Below the pieces are notes generated by a model. It saw only the letters and a list, made by a program, of their open reading frames with translations. It searched no databases and was not told the DNA's origin. This document shows, one piece after another, positions 6,598 through 14,311 of a DNA stretch of 15,414 nucleotides (positions are counted from its first letter, which is position 1; each line of letters opens with the position of its first letter). Position numbers and translations under genes: made by a program. The stretch comes from Halieaceae bacterium (GTDB taxonomy: Bacteria > Pseudomonadota > Gammaproteobacteria > Pseudomonadales > Halieaceae): the NCBI GenBank assembly GCA_003523185.1, contig DPGN01000039.1:36625-52038 (forward strand). Direction: 5' to 3'.

Positions 6598-8744
6598 TGT
6601 CGGTTTACGACCCAGATAAGGCAACCAAGGCCGCATGGACAGCACTGGTAGAAAAACAGAGTAAGGGCCTCACGCCAGACGAGTTCTCTTGGCTTACGCC
6701 AGAAGATATTCCAATGAAGGTGCTGTACACCGCCGAGGACACGGCTGAGCTTCCCTACACGGACACTATGCCCGGGCTCAGTCCCTACATTCGAGGGCCG
6801 CAGGCGACTATGTACGCTGGTCGGCGTTGGACTATTCGTCAATATGCAGGGTTTTCGACGGCGGAAGAGAGTAATGCCTTCTATCGCAAAGCACTAGCAG
6901 CGGGCGGCCAGGGTGTCTCGGTTGCCTTTGATCTCGCAACCCACAGAGGATACGACTCCGACCACCCACGAGTAGCAGGTGATGTGGGCAAGGCGGGTGT
7001 TGCTGTTGATTCGGTTGAGGATATGAAGATCTTGTTCGACGGCATTCCGCTGGACAAAGTATCAGTATCGATGACGATGAACGGAGCGGTACTTCCTGTG
7101 CTTGCGGGCTACATCGTGGCTGCGGAAGAGCAGGGCGTCGGTCCTGAAGCGCTCGCGGGAACGATTCAGAACGACATCTTGAAGGAGTTTATGGTGCGTA
7201 ATACCTACATTTACCCACCGGTTCCGAGCATGCGCATCATTGGCGATATCATTGCCTATTGCTCCAAGAACATGCCTAAGTTCAACACCATTTCGATCTC
7301 TGGCTATCACATGCAGGAAGCGGGTGCTAACGCCGCACTTGAGCTGGCATACACCCTAGCCGACGGTAAGGAATACATCCGTACTGCCATTGCGGCCGGT
7401 CTGAATATCGATGAATTTGCGCCCAGACTTTCATTCTTCTGGGGCATTGGTATGAATTTCTACATGGAAATCGCCAAGATGCGGGCCGCTCGTTTGCTAT
7501 GGGCAGAAATTGTGGGTGAGTTTTCACCCGAGAACCCTAAAAGCTCTATGTTGCGGACACATTGTCAGACATCTGGCTGGTCACTTACCGAGCAGGATCC
7601 CTACAACAACATTGTCCGAACGACGATAGAAGCAATGGCGGCTGTTTTTGGTGGCACACAAAGCCTCCATACCAATGCACTTGATGAAGCCATTGCGTTG
7701 CCTTCAGACTTCGCCGCCCGCATTGCACGTAACACTCAGCTAGTACTGCAAGAGGAAACGGGTATCAGCCAGGTAGTCGATCCCTGGGGTGGCTCGTACA
7801 TGATGGAGTCACTGACCAATGAGATTGCGGAGAAAGCCCGAGCACTCATCGCCGAGGTCGAGGATGCCGGCGGTATGGCTCAGGCGATCGAAACAGGTCT
7901 CCCAAAACTACGCATTGAAGAAGCTGCGGCCAAGAAGCAAGCACGTATCGATCGCGGTGAAGATGTCATTGTTGGCGTTAACAAATATCAGATTAGCGAA
8001 CAGGATGACGTTGATATTCTTGAAGTCGATAACGATGCGGTTCGTGACTCACAGATTGAAAGGCTCGATCGTATCCGCTCCTCGCGTGACGCTGCGTCGG
8101 TTGAAGCGTGTTTAAGTGCCTTGTCAAAGGCCGCCGAGACGGGCGAGGGTAATCTGCTTGCTCTTGCTGTTGAAGCCACGCGGCACCGTGCTACCGTGGG
8201 GGAAATATCGGACGCGCTTGAAACGCACTTCGGCCGCTTTGTCGCAAGTGCACAGACGGTTTCAGGTGTTTATGGTGCCGCTTACGAGCAAGACGAAAAC
8301 TGGAAGCAAATCGCAATGGATATCGAGCGCTTTGTCGAAGAACATGGCCGTCGCCCCAGAATACTCGTGGCGAAAATGGGCCAAGATGGACATGACCGGG
8401 GTGCCAAGGTCGTTGCTACAGCCTTCGCAGATGTAGGTTTTGACGTGGATCTATCGCCCATGTTCTCCACACCCGAGGAGGTTGCTCGACAAGCCGTTGA
8501 GAACGACGTGCATATTGTGGGCGCATCGAGTCTGGCGGCGGGTCATAAAACATTAGTACCACAACTCATTGAAGCACTGAAAGCCGAGGGCGCCGATGAT
8601 ATTGTCGTCATTGCAGGTGGTGTTATCCCCCAGCAAGACTATGACTACCTCTATGATGCGGGCGTGAGCCTCATATTTGGTCCGGGAACCCCGATTCCTG
8701 ACGCTGCACGAAAGGTGCTGGATGCCGTTAACGCCAACCGCTGA
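6597..8744 (+). CDS. scpA: Methylmalonyl-CoA mutase, single-chain, B12-dependent
   Basis: 715 aa, carrying both the TIM-barrel substrate domain (about 1-560) and the C-terminal cobalamin-binding domain (about 585-715), like the human and rhizobial enzymes. It isomerises (R)-methylmalonyl-CoA to succinyl-CoA. Counterparts of the P. shermanii substrate residues are present with an offset of 6: Tyr83 (Tyr89), Gln191 (Gln197), Arg201 (Arg207) and His238 (His244). Tyr83 plus Arg201 is the methylmalonyl signature; isobutyryl-CoA mutases have Phe and Gln there. Gln69 replaces the Tyr75 of the P. shermanii enzyme. The base-off cobalamin motif DGHDRG (597-602) supplies His599 as lower cobalt ligand. 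A strong AGGGAGA site inside mce precedes the ATG. The last 23 bp overlap meaB. The gene is often named mcm, mut or scpA. Confidence 0.96.
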   Translation: MSVYDPDKATKAAWTALVEKQSKGLTPDEFSWLTPEDIPMKVLYTAEDTAELPYTDTMPGLSPYIRGPQATMYAGRRWTIRQYAGFSTAEESNAFYRKALAAGGQGVSVAFDLATHRGYDSDHPRVAGDVGKAGVAVDSVEDMKILFDGIPLDKVSVSMTMNGAVLPVLAGYIVAAEEQGVGPEALAGTIQNDILKEFMVRNTYIYPPVPSMRIIGDIIAYCSKNMPKFNTISISGYHMQEAGANAALELAYTLADGKEYIRTAIAAGLNIDEFAPRLSFFWGIGMNFYMEIAKMRAARLLWAEIVGEFSPENPKSSMLRTHCQTSGWSLTEQDPYNNIVRTTIEAMAAVFGGTQSLHTNALDEAIALPSDFAARIARNTQLVLQEETGISQVVDPWGGSYMMESLTNEIAEKARALIAEVEDAGGMAQAIETGLPKLRIEEAAAKKQARIDRGEDVIVGVNKYQISEQDDVDILEVDNDAVRDSQIERLDRIRSSRDAASVEACLSALSKAAETGEGNLLALAVEATRHRATVGEISDALETHFGRFVASAQTVSGVYGAAYEQDENWKQIAMDIERFVEEHGRRPRILVAKMGQDGHDRGAKVVATAFADVGFDVDLSPMFSTPEEVARQAVENDVHIVGASSLAAGHKTLVPQLIEALKAEGADDIVVIAGGVIPQQDYDYLYDAGVSLIFGPGTPIPDAARKVLDAVNANR

Positions 8745-9693
8745 GGCCATCGTTGCGGGTAATCGACGAGCGCTTGCCAAGGCAATCACCCTTGTAGAGA
8801 GCTCACGACCTCAGGACCGTGAGGCCGCTCAGTCGCTACTTAACGAATTGTTACCGCATACGGGCAAGAGTTTGCGTGTTGGCATTACAGGTGTGCCGGG
8901 TGTCGGTAAATCAACGTTCATTGAAACCTTTGGTCAGCATGTTATTGCCAAGGGTCATAAAGTGGCCGTGTTAGCCGTAGATCCAAGCTCTCCTATGGCT
9001 GGAGGCTCTATTCTCGGTGACAAAACCCGCATGGAGCACCTTTCTCGAGACCCTTCAGCATTCATCCGTCCATCACCCGCTGGGAAAGCGTTGGGCGGTG
9101 TAGCGCTCAAAACCCGCGAGTCAATGTTGCTTTGCGAAGCGGCAGGCTTTGATGTGGTGCTGGTCGAGACTGTAGGGGTAGGCCAGTCCGAGCACCAGGT
9201 GGGAAGCATGGTGGATTTTTTCCTAATCCTGTTGCTACCCGGTGGTGGAGACGAGTTACAAGGGATCAAGAAGGGTATTTTAGAGCTCGCCGATGCCATT
9301 ATGATCAATAAAGCAGACGGCGAGAGTGAGAGTTTAGCCCGCAAAACCAAGCTTCATTACCAAAGCGCGATGTCGTTGCTGGCGAGCAATGACTTTTGGA
9401 AGCCCGAGGTTCACACCTGCTCCGCACTTGAGCGGCAAGGTATCGAGGAATGTTGGTCCATGATGGAGCGCTTTCAGCAAGAGGCGAAGGGCTGCCACGC
9501 TTATGATCGCAAGCGCGCCGAGCAGAATCTGCAGTGGATGTGGCAGCTGACAGATGAAATGCTGCGTCAGCAGCTCACCGATCATCCAGGTGTTGGCAAG
9601 ATGTTGCCTGGGCTGAGGGATCAGGTTGGTCGTGGAGAACTCACCCCGGTGACCGCAGCCACTCAAATCATTGCGCAATTGCGGGGCGACTAA
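8722..9693 (+). CDS. meaB: MeaB/ArgK-type G-protein chaperone of methylmalonyl-CoA mutase
   Basis: 323 aa P-loop GTPase of the SIMIBI class. Visible motifs are Walker A GVPGVGKST (57-65), VLAVDPSS with Asp87, GGSILGDKTRM shortly after it, ETVGVGQSE (139-147) and the guanine-specificity motif NKAD (186-189). MeaB proteins bind the mutase, gate adenosylcobalamin loading, and protect or reset the enzyme after cofactor damage. I chose the ATG at 8722 because the protein then begins MPLTPTAEAI as in relatives and AAAGG lies just upstream. A longer in-frame extension back to 8677 would lie entirely inside the mutase gene. The 23-bp overlap with the mutase gene fits tight coupling of the partners. 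Cytoplasmic. Confidence 0.93.
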   Translation: MPLTPTAEAIVAGNRRALAKAITLVESSRPQDREAAQSLLNELLPHTGKSLRVGITGVPGVGKSTFIETFGQHVIAKGHKVAVLAVDPSSPMAGGSILGDKTRMEHLSRDPSAFIRPSPAGKALGGVALKTRESMLLCEAAGFDVVLVETVGVGQSEHQVGSMVDFFLILLLPGGGDELQGIKKGILELADAIMINKADGESESLARKTKLHYQSAMSLLASNDFWKPEVHTCSALERQGIEECWSMMERFQQEAKGCHAYDRKRAEQNLQWMWQLTDEMLRQQLTDHPGVGKMLPGLRDQVGRGELTPVTAATQIIAQLRGD

Positions 9694-9696
9694 ACA

Positions 9697-10005
9697 ATGC
9701 GTTTTCTTCCCCTGGATAAGCTGATTAATGTTCAAGAGGGCTACCGTAAGCGCTTCAAAATAGACTCAACCGACCTCATTCTTTCAAAAGAAAACGATCA
9801 GATTGTGGCCTTTGGTGCTGTCTGTCCTCACCAGGAACAATCATTGGAGGAAGGGCACATAGAAGATGGCATTATCCTTTGCCCGCGACATCAGTTCGCA
9901 TTTGATCTCAGAACGGGTGAGCATACTGCCGGGCACTGCCAGTCATTACCCATTTTCGAGGTTCACTACGAAGGCAACGAGGTCGGTATTTTAATCGACA
10001 GCTGA
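9697..10005 (+). CDS. Small Rieske [2Fe-2S] ferredoxin-like protein
   Basis: 102 aa, made up of one Rieske domain. The two cluster-binding loops are CPH (Cys43, His45) and CPRH (Cys62, His65), with 16 residues between His45 and Cys62, the standard C-x-H...C-x-x-H arrangement. FAFDLRTGEH follows, as in NirD-like and dioxygenase-ferredoxin Rieske proteins. There is no signal peptide or membrane helix, so it is probably cytoplasmic. Rieske domains of this size carry single electrons between a reductase and an oxygenase or reductase. Neither partner is encoded nearby. The gene starts 3 bp after meaB stops, so it is part of the mutase operon and its last gene. No strong ribosome binding site is seen, suggesting translation coupled to meaB. 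A link to cobalamin redox or to an unlinked oxygenase is speculation. Confidence 0.85.
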   Translation: MRFLPLDKLINVQEGYRKRFKIDSTDLILSKENDQIVAFGAVCPHQEQSLEEGHIEDGIILCPRHQFAFDLRTGEHTAGHCQSLPIFEVHYEGNEVGILIDS

Positions 10006-10012
10006 TGTACGG

Positions 10013-11119
10013 TTAATGCGATGTATCTACCTGCGGTGTCTCGATAAATCCGAGTGACCACCACTCTTTCAGTATCTCTAGTTGAGGAGCAGTGACATCA
10101 CAGATCGTTACAGCCTGTCCTGAGCTCAGCGTCATTACAAAGGCTTCGTCACTGCCCGACAAGCGGTACTTACGTCCCGCGAGAAAAACCGCAAGGTGGT
10201 CATCCCTATCGCGCCAAAGTAGACGCTGACTGGGGACCAGGGCAACGGTGTCGCTGATAGGCTCCTCGTTTACAGGCAGATCTTCATGTGTTTCCGAGAG
10301 TAATTCCGGGAACCAATCGGTGTCGCCAAGGGCCTCGATAGCATTTACCACCGCAGTCTGAGCGTTAGCGAGATGCTGGTCAGTAATTTCACCCGGGCGT
10401 GGTTGGACTCGCATGCTTCCTTTGTCCTCGAGTAACAAGCCATCGCGAAGGGACTCGATGACACTGTCGGATAGGCGAGCAACCAGGTCAGCCAAGCGGG
10501 GTGCTCTGAAACCAAGGGAGTAGGTCATACTCTCGTCTACCGCGGTTCCCCAATGGGCATATCCAGGGGGGATGTAAAGCGCATCTCCCGGATTGAGCAG
10601 GAAGACCTGGTCTGTATCAAATTCTTCGATAAGTGTGAGTCCGTCCGCGTCAATCGTAGGCGTTGTAGCATCACATCGAGGCCCGACCTTCCATATCCGT
10701 TGGCCTGCACCTTGCAGTAGGAATACGTCGTACTGATCGAAATGAGGGCCAACACCTGCGCCGTTAGTGGCATAGCTCACCATGACATCGTCGAAGCGCC
10801 ATGTCGGTAGAAAATCAACGCAGCCCCGAAGCGCATCAACTTCCGGAAACCATTCATTGACGCGCTGGACGAGTAGACTCCACTCGCCATCTCTCAAAAA
10901 GTCGGTGTCGATAAACGGCCCTTGCTCTAGCTGCCACTGATTTGCCACTCGACTGACAATTCGGCTGTCAGCCTCTTGCTCCATGGCCAATCCCGCGAGC
11001 TCTTCAGGACTTATGGGAGACTGGAAGTTCGGCAGGGCACTTTTTATGAGCAATGGGCGCTGTTGCCAATACTCGTCGAGAAATAGCTGCGCGTCGAAAT
11101 CGAAGCGTGGTGAAATCAC
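10013..11119 (-). CDS. roxA: Ribosomal protein L16 arginine 3-hydroxylase (YcfD-type JmjC/cupin oxygenase)
   Basis: 368 aa, close to E. coli RoxA/YcfD (373 aa). It is a 2-oxoglutarate- and Fe(II)-dependent oxygenase that hydroxylates an arginine of ribosomal protein L16 in the enterobacterial enzyme. The iron triad is visible as His126-x-Asp128 in VGPHFDQYDVF and His189 in YIPPGYAHWG. Arg141 matches the conserved Arg140 of the E. coli enzyme. The N-terminal stretch ISPEELAGLAMEQEADSR is nearly the family consensus. The start is GTG at 11119; the next in-frame Met is well inside the domain. Last gene of the leftward operon, starting 5 bp after the purB stop. In E. coli phoPQ separates purB from roxA; here they are adjacent. 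Confidence 0.93.
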   Translation of the reverse strand: MISPRFDFDAQLFLDEYWQQRPLLIKSALPNFQSPISPEELAGLAMEQEADSRIVSRVANQWQLEQGPFIDTDFLRDGEWSLLVQRVNEWFPEVDALRGCVDFLPTWRFDDVMVSYATNGAGVGPHFDQYDVFLLQGAGQRIWKVGPRCDATTPTIDADGLTLIEEFDTDQVFLLNPGDALYIPPGYAHWGTAVDESMTYSLGFRAPRLADLVARLSDSVIESLRDGLLLEDKGSMRVQPRPGEITDQHLANAQTAVVNAIEALGDTDWFPELLSETHEDLPVNEEPISDTVALVPSQRLLWRDRDDHLAVFLAGRKYRLSGSDEAFVMTLSSGQAVTICDVTAPQLEILKEWWSLGFIETPQVDTSH

Positions 11120-11124
11120 CTCAA

Positions 11125-12495
11125 TTACTTACCCCAGTTCTGTGTCAAAGATTCTGCAAGGCCAACATAGCCAGACGGCGTCAGTTGCATGAGTTCTTGC
11201 TTTACGTCGTCAGGCAACTCGAGCGTCAATACGAACGTCTGAAGGGTTTCCTGAGTGATCGCCTGTCCCCGAGTGAGCGCTTTTAACTTTTCATAGGGCT
11301 CGGGGATGCCGTACCGACGCATAACGGTCTGAATCGGCTCCGCCAGTACTTCCCAAGCACTATCAAGGTCTTCGGCCAGTCGCTGCCGATTGACCTGTAA
11401 TTTGCTGATGCCTTTAAGGGTCGACGTGTAGGCCAGCAGCGAGTAGCCAAACCCAACGCCCATATTGCGAAGAACAGTACTGTCCGTAAGATCACGTTGC
11501 CAACGGCTGACCGGTAATTTCTCACTCAGGTGACCCAAAACAGCATTTGCCAGTCCTAGATTTCCCTCTGAGTTCTCAAAGTCGATCGGATTGACTTTGT
11601 GAGGCATGGTGGATGACCCAATCTCGCCCGCAACGGTCTTTTGCTTGAAATACCCCAGCGAGATGTACGACCAGATATCTCTATCAAAGTCGAGGAGGAT
11701 CGTATTGAAGCGTGAAATCGCCTGAAACAACTCGGCCATGTAGTCGTGGGGCTCAATTTGCGTCGTCATGGGGTTCCATTCAAGCCCCAGGGACTCCACG
11801 AACTCTCGAGACACAGTTGCCCAATCGACATTGGGGTACGCACTTAGGTGTGCATTGAAGTTACCTACAGCACCGTTGAACTTGCCGAGTGGCTTAACTG
11901 TCTCCACGGCGTTCAATTGCCTGCGCAATCGAACCGCAACATTGGCCATTTCTTTGCCTAGGGTTGTGGGACTAGCGGTCTGACCATGAGTTCGACTCAG
12001 CATAGGGAGTGCTGCATGTTCAGTTGCTAAGGCGTCAATACCATCAATGATGGAACGCATTTCTGCGGTAAGGACCGGAATACCATCGCGCAACATTAAG
12101 GCGTGTGAAAGGTTGTTGATATCTTCACTGGTGCATGCGAAGTGCACAAACTCACTGGCTTCCGCGAGCGCCACATCAGATGAAATAGCATCCTTAAGAA
12201 AGTACTCTATCGCTTTAACATCGTGGTTTGTTGTTCGTTCGATGGCCTTAACGGCAGCCGCACTTTCAGACGAAAACGAACTTAGGACCGCTTCAAGGTG
12301 GGCATTGGAGGTCGCGCTGAGGGGTTTAACCTCAGGTATCTCTGAGGTTTGCGCCAGCTTCTGCAACCATCTGACCTCGACTTCCAGCCGTCGAGCAATA
12401 AGACCATATTCACTGAAAATAGTGCGCAGCGGGTCCAATTTCGAGGCATATCGCCCATCTAGTGGTGATAGGGCAGTTGCAGTGTCATAGGTCAT
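11125..12495 (-). CDS. purB: Adenylosuccinate lyase
   Basis: 456 aa, the normal length for the E. coli-type enzyme. It acts twice in purine synthesis, splitting SAICAR to AICAR and adenylosuccinate to AMP, each time releasing fumarate. The fumarase/aspartase superfamily elements are clear: TSED (122-125), the catalytic His170 in SRTHGQTASP, and the mobile signature loop SSTMPHKVNP (294-303) with the catalytic Ser near 295. The ATG at 12495 has GGAG seven bases upstream, and the protein begins with the family-typical LSPLDGRYASKL. It lies 44 bp after the hflD stop, the widest gap in this operon, and 5 bp before roxA. It forms a soluble homotetramer in known relatives. Confidence 0.97.
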   Translation of the reverse strand: MTYDTATALSPLDGRYASKLDPLRTIFSEYGLIARRLEVEVRWLQKLAQTSEIPEVKPLSATSNAHLEAVLSSFSSESAAAVKAIERTTNHDVKAIEYFLKDAISSDVALAEASEFVHFACTSEDINNLSHALMLRDGIPVLTAEMRSIIDGIDALATEHAALPMLSRTHGQTASPTTLGKEMANVAVRLRRQLNAVETVKPLGKFNGAVGNFNAHLSAYPNVDWATVSREFVESLGLEWNPMTTQIEPHDYMAELFQAISRFNTILLDFDRDIWSYISLGYFKQKTVAGEIGSSTMPHKVNPIDFENSEGNLGLANAVLGHLSEKLPVSRWQRDLTDSTVLRNMGVGFGYSLLAYTSTLKGISKLQVNRQRLAEDLDSAWEVLAEPIQTVMRRYGIPEPYEKLKALTRGQAITQETLQTFVLTLELPDDVKQELMQLTPSGYVGLAESLTQNWGK

Positions 12496-12539
12496 AAAGC
12501 GGCTCCATCGCGAGCGCGCAAGTTTACCACGCGGAGCGA

Positions 12540-13199
12540 TTAATGGAGCGATCTGTTGTCCGTAACGGGTGATAATTGCTTGCTTAGATCCGACGCGGTA
12601 GCGGCGAGTTTTCCGCCTTTGAAAAGAAAATGTCGGGGACGGCCCCCTAACTGGCGCCAGAGATGTGCTGATCGTAATCCCGCAAGTAGCAGTGTACGAA
12701 CTAAATCAGCGTTCTTCGTTTGTTGAAGATGCTGCACATTGCCTTTCACTTTGATTCGGTAGGGTAGGTGACTGATCGTGTCTTGGTAGATTGCGCTGAT
12801 ACTCGCGGCGAGTTCCACTGCGTCATCACTGAAATGTTGCGCCTTGAAATTAACGTGTCCCAGACGGGAAGCCACCACCTCCTGAAGGTCGGGCCGTTTG
12901 CCAAATTGATCCTCTAATTTGAGCAGCCCTCTGACATAAGCCCCCATCGCGACATGGTCCTCATTCGTGGCATCAGTCAACATATCAACCACGCTTCGCA
13001 GGCCAAGTTTCACGCCTTGAATATTGCCGTAAACGGCATCCACAGTGGGCGCATCGAACGCAAATAGAGAGCGCAGCGATGCTTCAAAAAAGGCCGCAGG
13101 GTAGGAGCCAGTTTTTGCCACTTGATCAACCATTCTCGTGGCCTGAACCACGCCTGCAAGGGCAATAACCTGCTGCTGAAGTGGTGTGAAGCTGCTCAC
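12540..13199 (-). CDS. hflD: HflD family protein (lysogenization regulator homologue)
   Basis: 219 aa from the GTG at 13199, close to the 213 aa of E. coli HflD. An all-helical protein; the N-terminal part VIALAGVVQATRMVDQVAKTG and the C-terminal RTLLLAGLRSAHLWRQLGG region are what I recognise from the family. In E. coli HflD binds the lambda CII activator and lowers lysogeny; its normal cellular role is unclear, and it is a peripheral inner-membrane protein there. I chose the GTG because it overlaps the mnmA stop by 4 nt (GTGA), as at the other junctions in this operon, and GGAG lies upstream. A longer ATG start at 13256 would add 19 residues unlike the family and overlap mnmA by about 60 bp. 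The mnmA-hflD-purB order matches E. coli. Confidence 0.9.
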   Translation of the reverse strand: MSSFTPLQQQVIALAGVVQATRMVDQVAKTGSYPAAFFEASLRSLFAFDAPTVDAVYGNIQGVKLGLRSVVDMLTDATNEDHVAMGAYVRGLLKLEDQFGKRPDLQEVVASRLGHVNFKAQHFSDDAVELAASISAIYQDTISHLPYRIKVKGNVQHLQQTKNADLVRTLLLAGLRSAHLWRQLGGRPRHFLFKGGKLAATASDLSKQLSPVTDNRSLH

Positions 13200-14311
13200 G
13201 AGGCAAGTTTCTCCAAACGATTGAGTACAGTCTCGATAACACCGCCGCCCAGACATTCGTTGTCTCGATACAATACGACGGATTGTCCTGGCGTAATCGC
13301 ACGCTGTGGTTCATCGAACTGGATGAGATAGCCGCCATCGCTCAGTGTTAGCGTGCATTGTTGATCGGCTTGGCGATAGCGGATTTTAGCCGAGCACCGA
13401 ATGCTTTCTCCGGGCGCCTCGCCAGCGATCCAGAAGATGTCACTCGCATGTAGCGCTGTCGCAAAGAGGGCGGGATGATCGTTGCCCTGACATGCCCAGA
13501 GGGTGTTCGATGGCATGTCTTTATCAGCGACATACCAGGGTGCCTCGCTCGAATTTTTCAGGCCACCGATACCCATGCCTTGGCGCTGTCCAATGGTGTG
13601 GTACATGAGACCCTGATGCTCACCAATAATCTGACCCTCGGGGTTCTTAATCGGGCCGGGATTCTTTTTTAAATACTGTGATAGAAAATCGGAAAAGCGA
13701 CGCTCCCCAATGAAGCAAATGCCGGTGCTGTCCTTTTTTGCTGCTGTCTTAAAGTCATTCTCGGACGCCAGTTTACGAACTTTGGGTTTTTCGAGTTCGC
13801 CAACGGGAAACAGACTGTCATCGATCGCATCATGACCCACCTGATGGAGGAAATAGCTTTGATCTTTTGCAATATCGATACCCTTTAGCAGCGTCGCCTT
13901 TCCGTTATGTTGGCCTTTGCGAACGTAGTGCCCAGTTGCAATTTTATCGGCACCCAAAACACGGGCGTAGTCAAGGAAGGCACGAAACTTAATCTCTTTA
14001 TTGCAAAGGATATCCGGGTTGGGTGTCCTGCCAGCCTGATACTCCTCCAGGAAATGCTCGAAGACATTATCCCAATACTCAGCCGCAAAATTGGCCGCGT
14101 GAAGTTTAATTCCCAAGCGATCAGCAACCGCCTGCGCATCAGCGAGATCTTCCTTTGCCGTGCAGTACTCTGTGCCGTCGTCCTCCTCCCAGTTCTTCAT
14201 GAAGAGGCCTTCCACTTGGTAGCCCTGTTCTCTCAGCAAGAGTGCAGAGACCGATGAATCAACGCCTCCCGACATGCCAACAATGACCTTTGTAGAGTAA
14301 TTTAGACTCAT
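13196..14311 (-). CDS. mnmA: tRNA-specific 2-thiouridylase MnmA
   Basis: 371 aa, normal length. It makes 2-thiouridine at wobble position 34 of Lys, Glu and Gln tRNAs, using ATP and sulfur relayed by the Tus proteins. The N-terminal PP-loop SGGVDSS (14-20) binds ATP. The two catalytic cysteines are Cys103 in ILCNKEIKF and Cys199 in DSTGICFIGER, the positions expected from E. coli (102 and 199). TPNPDILCN and the GQRQGMGIGG segment are also family hallmarks. The ATG overlaps the nudJ stop by 4 nt (ATGA) and its own stop overlaps the hflD start by 4 nt, so translation is probably coupled at both ends. Cytoplasmic. Confidence 0.97.
   Translation of the reverse strand: MSLNYSTKVIVGMSGGVDSSVSALLLREQGYQVEGLFMKNWEEDDGTEYCTAKEDLADAQAVADRLGIKLHAANFAAEYWDNVFEHFLEEYQAGRTPNPDILCNKEIKFRAFLDYARVLGADKIATGHYVRKGQHNGKATLLKGIDIAKDQSYFLHQVGHDAIDDSLFPVGELEKPKVRKLASENDFKTAAKKDSTGICFIGERRFSDFLSQYLKKNPGPIKNPEGQIIGEHQGLMYHTIGQRQGMGIGGLKNSSEAPWYVADKDMPSNTLWACQGNDHPALFATALHASDIFWIAGEAPGESIRCSAKIRYRQADQQCTLTLSDGGYLIQFDEPQRAITPGQSVVLYRDNECLGGGVIETVLNRLEKLAS

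Noticed and set aside
8677..8721. Longer meaB start with 15 extra residues
   Set aside because: The extension lies wholly inside the mutase gene and does not look like a MeaB N-terminus; the ATG at 8722 has AAAGG upstream and fits the family.
6597..8744. Ethylmalonyl- or isobutyryl-CoA mutase
   Set aside because: Tyr83/Arg201 and overall resemblance to the human and rhizobial methylmalonyl-CoA mutases.
13200..13256. Longer hflD start inside mnmA
   Set aside because: The added residues do not resemble HflD, and the GTG at 13199 gives the same 4-nt overlap as the other junctions.
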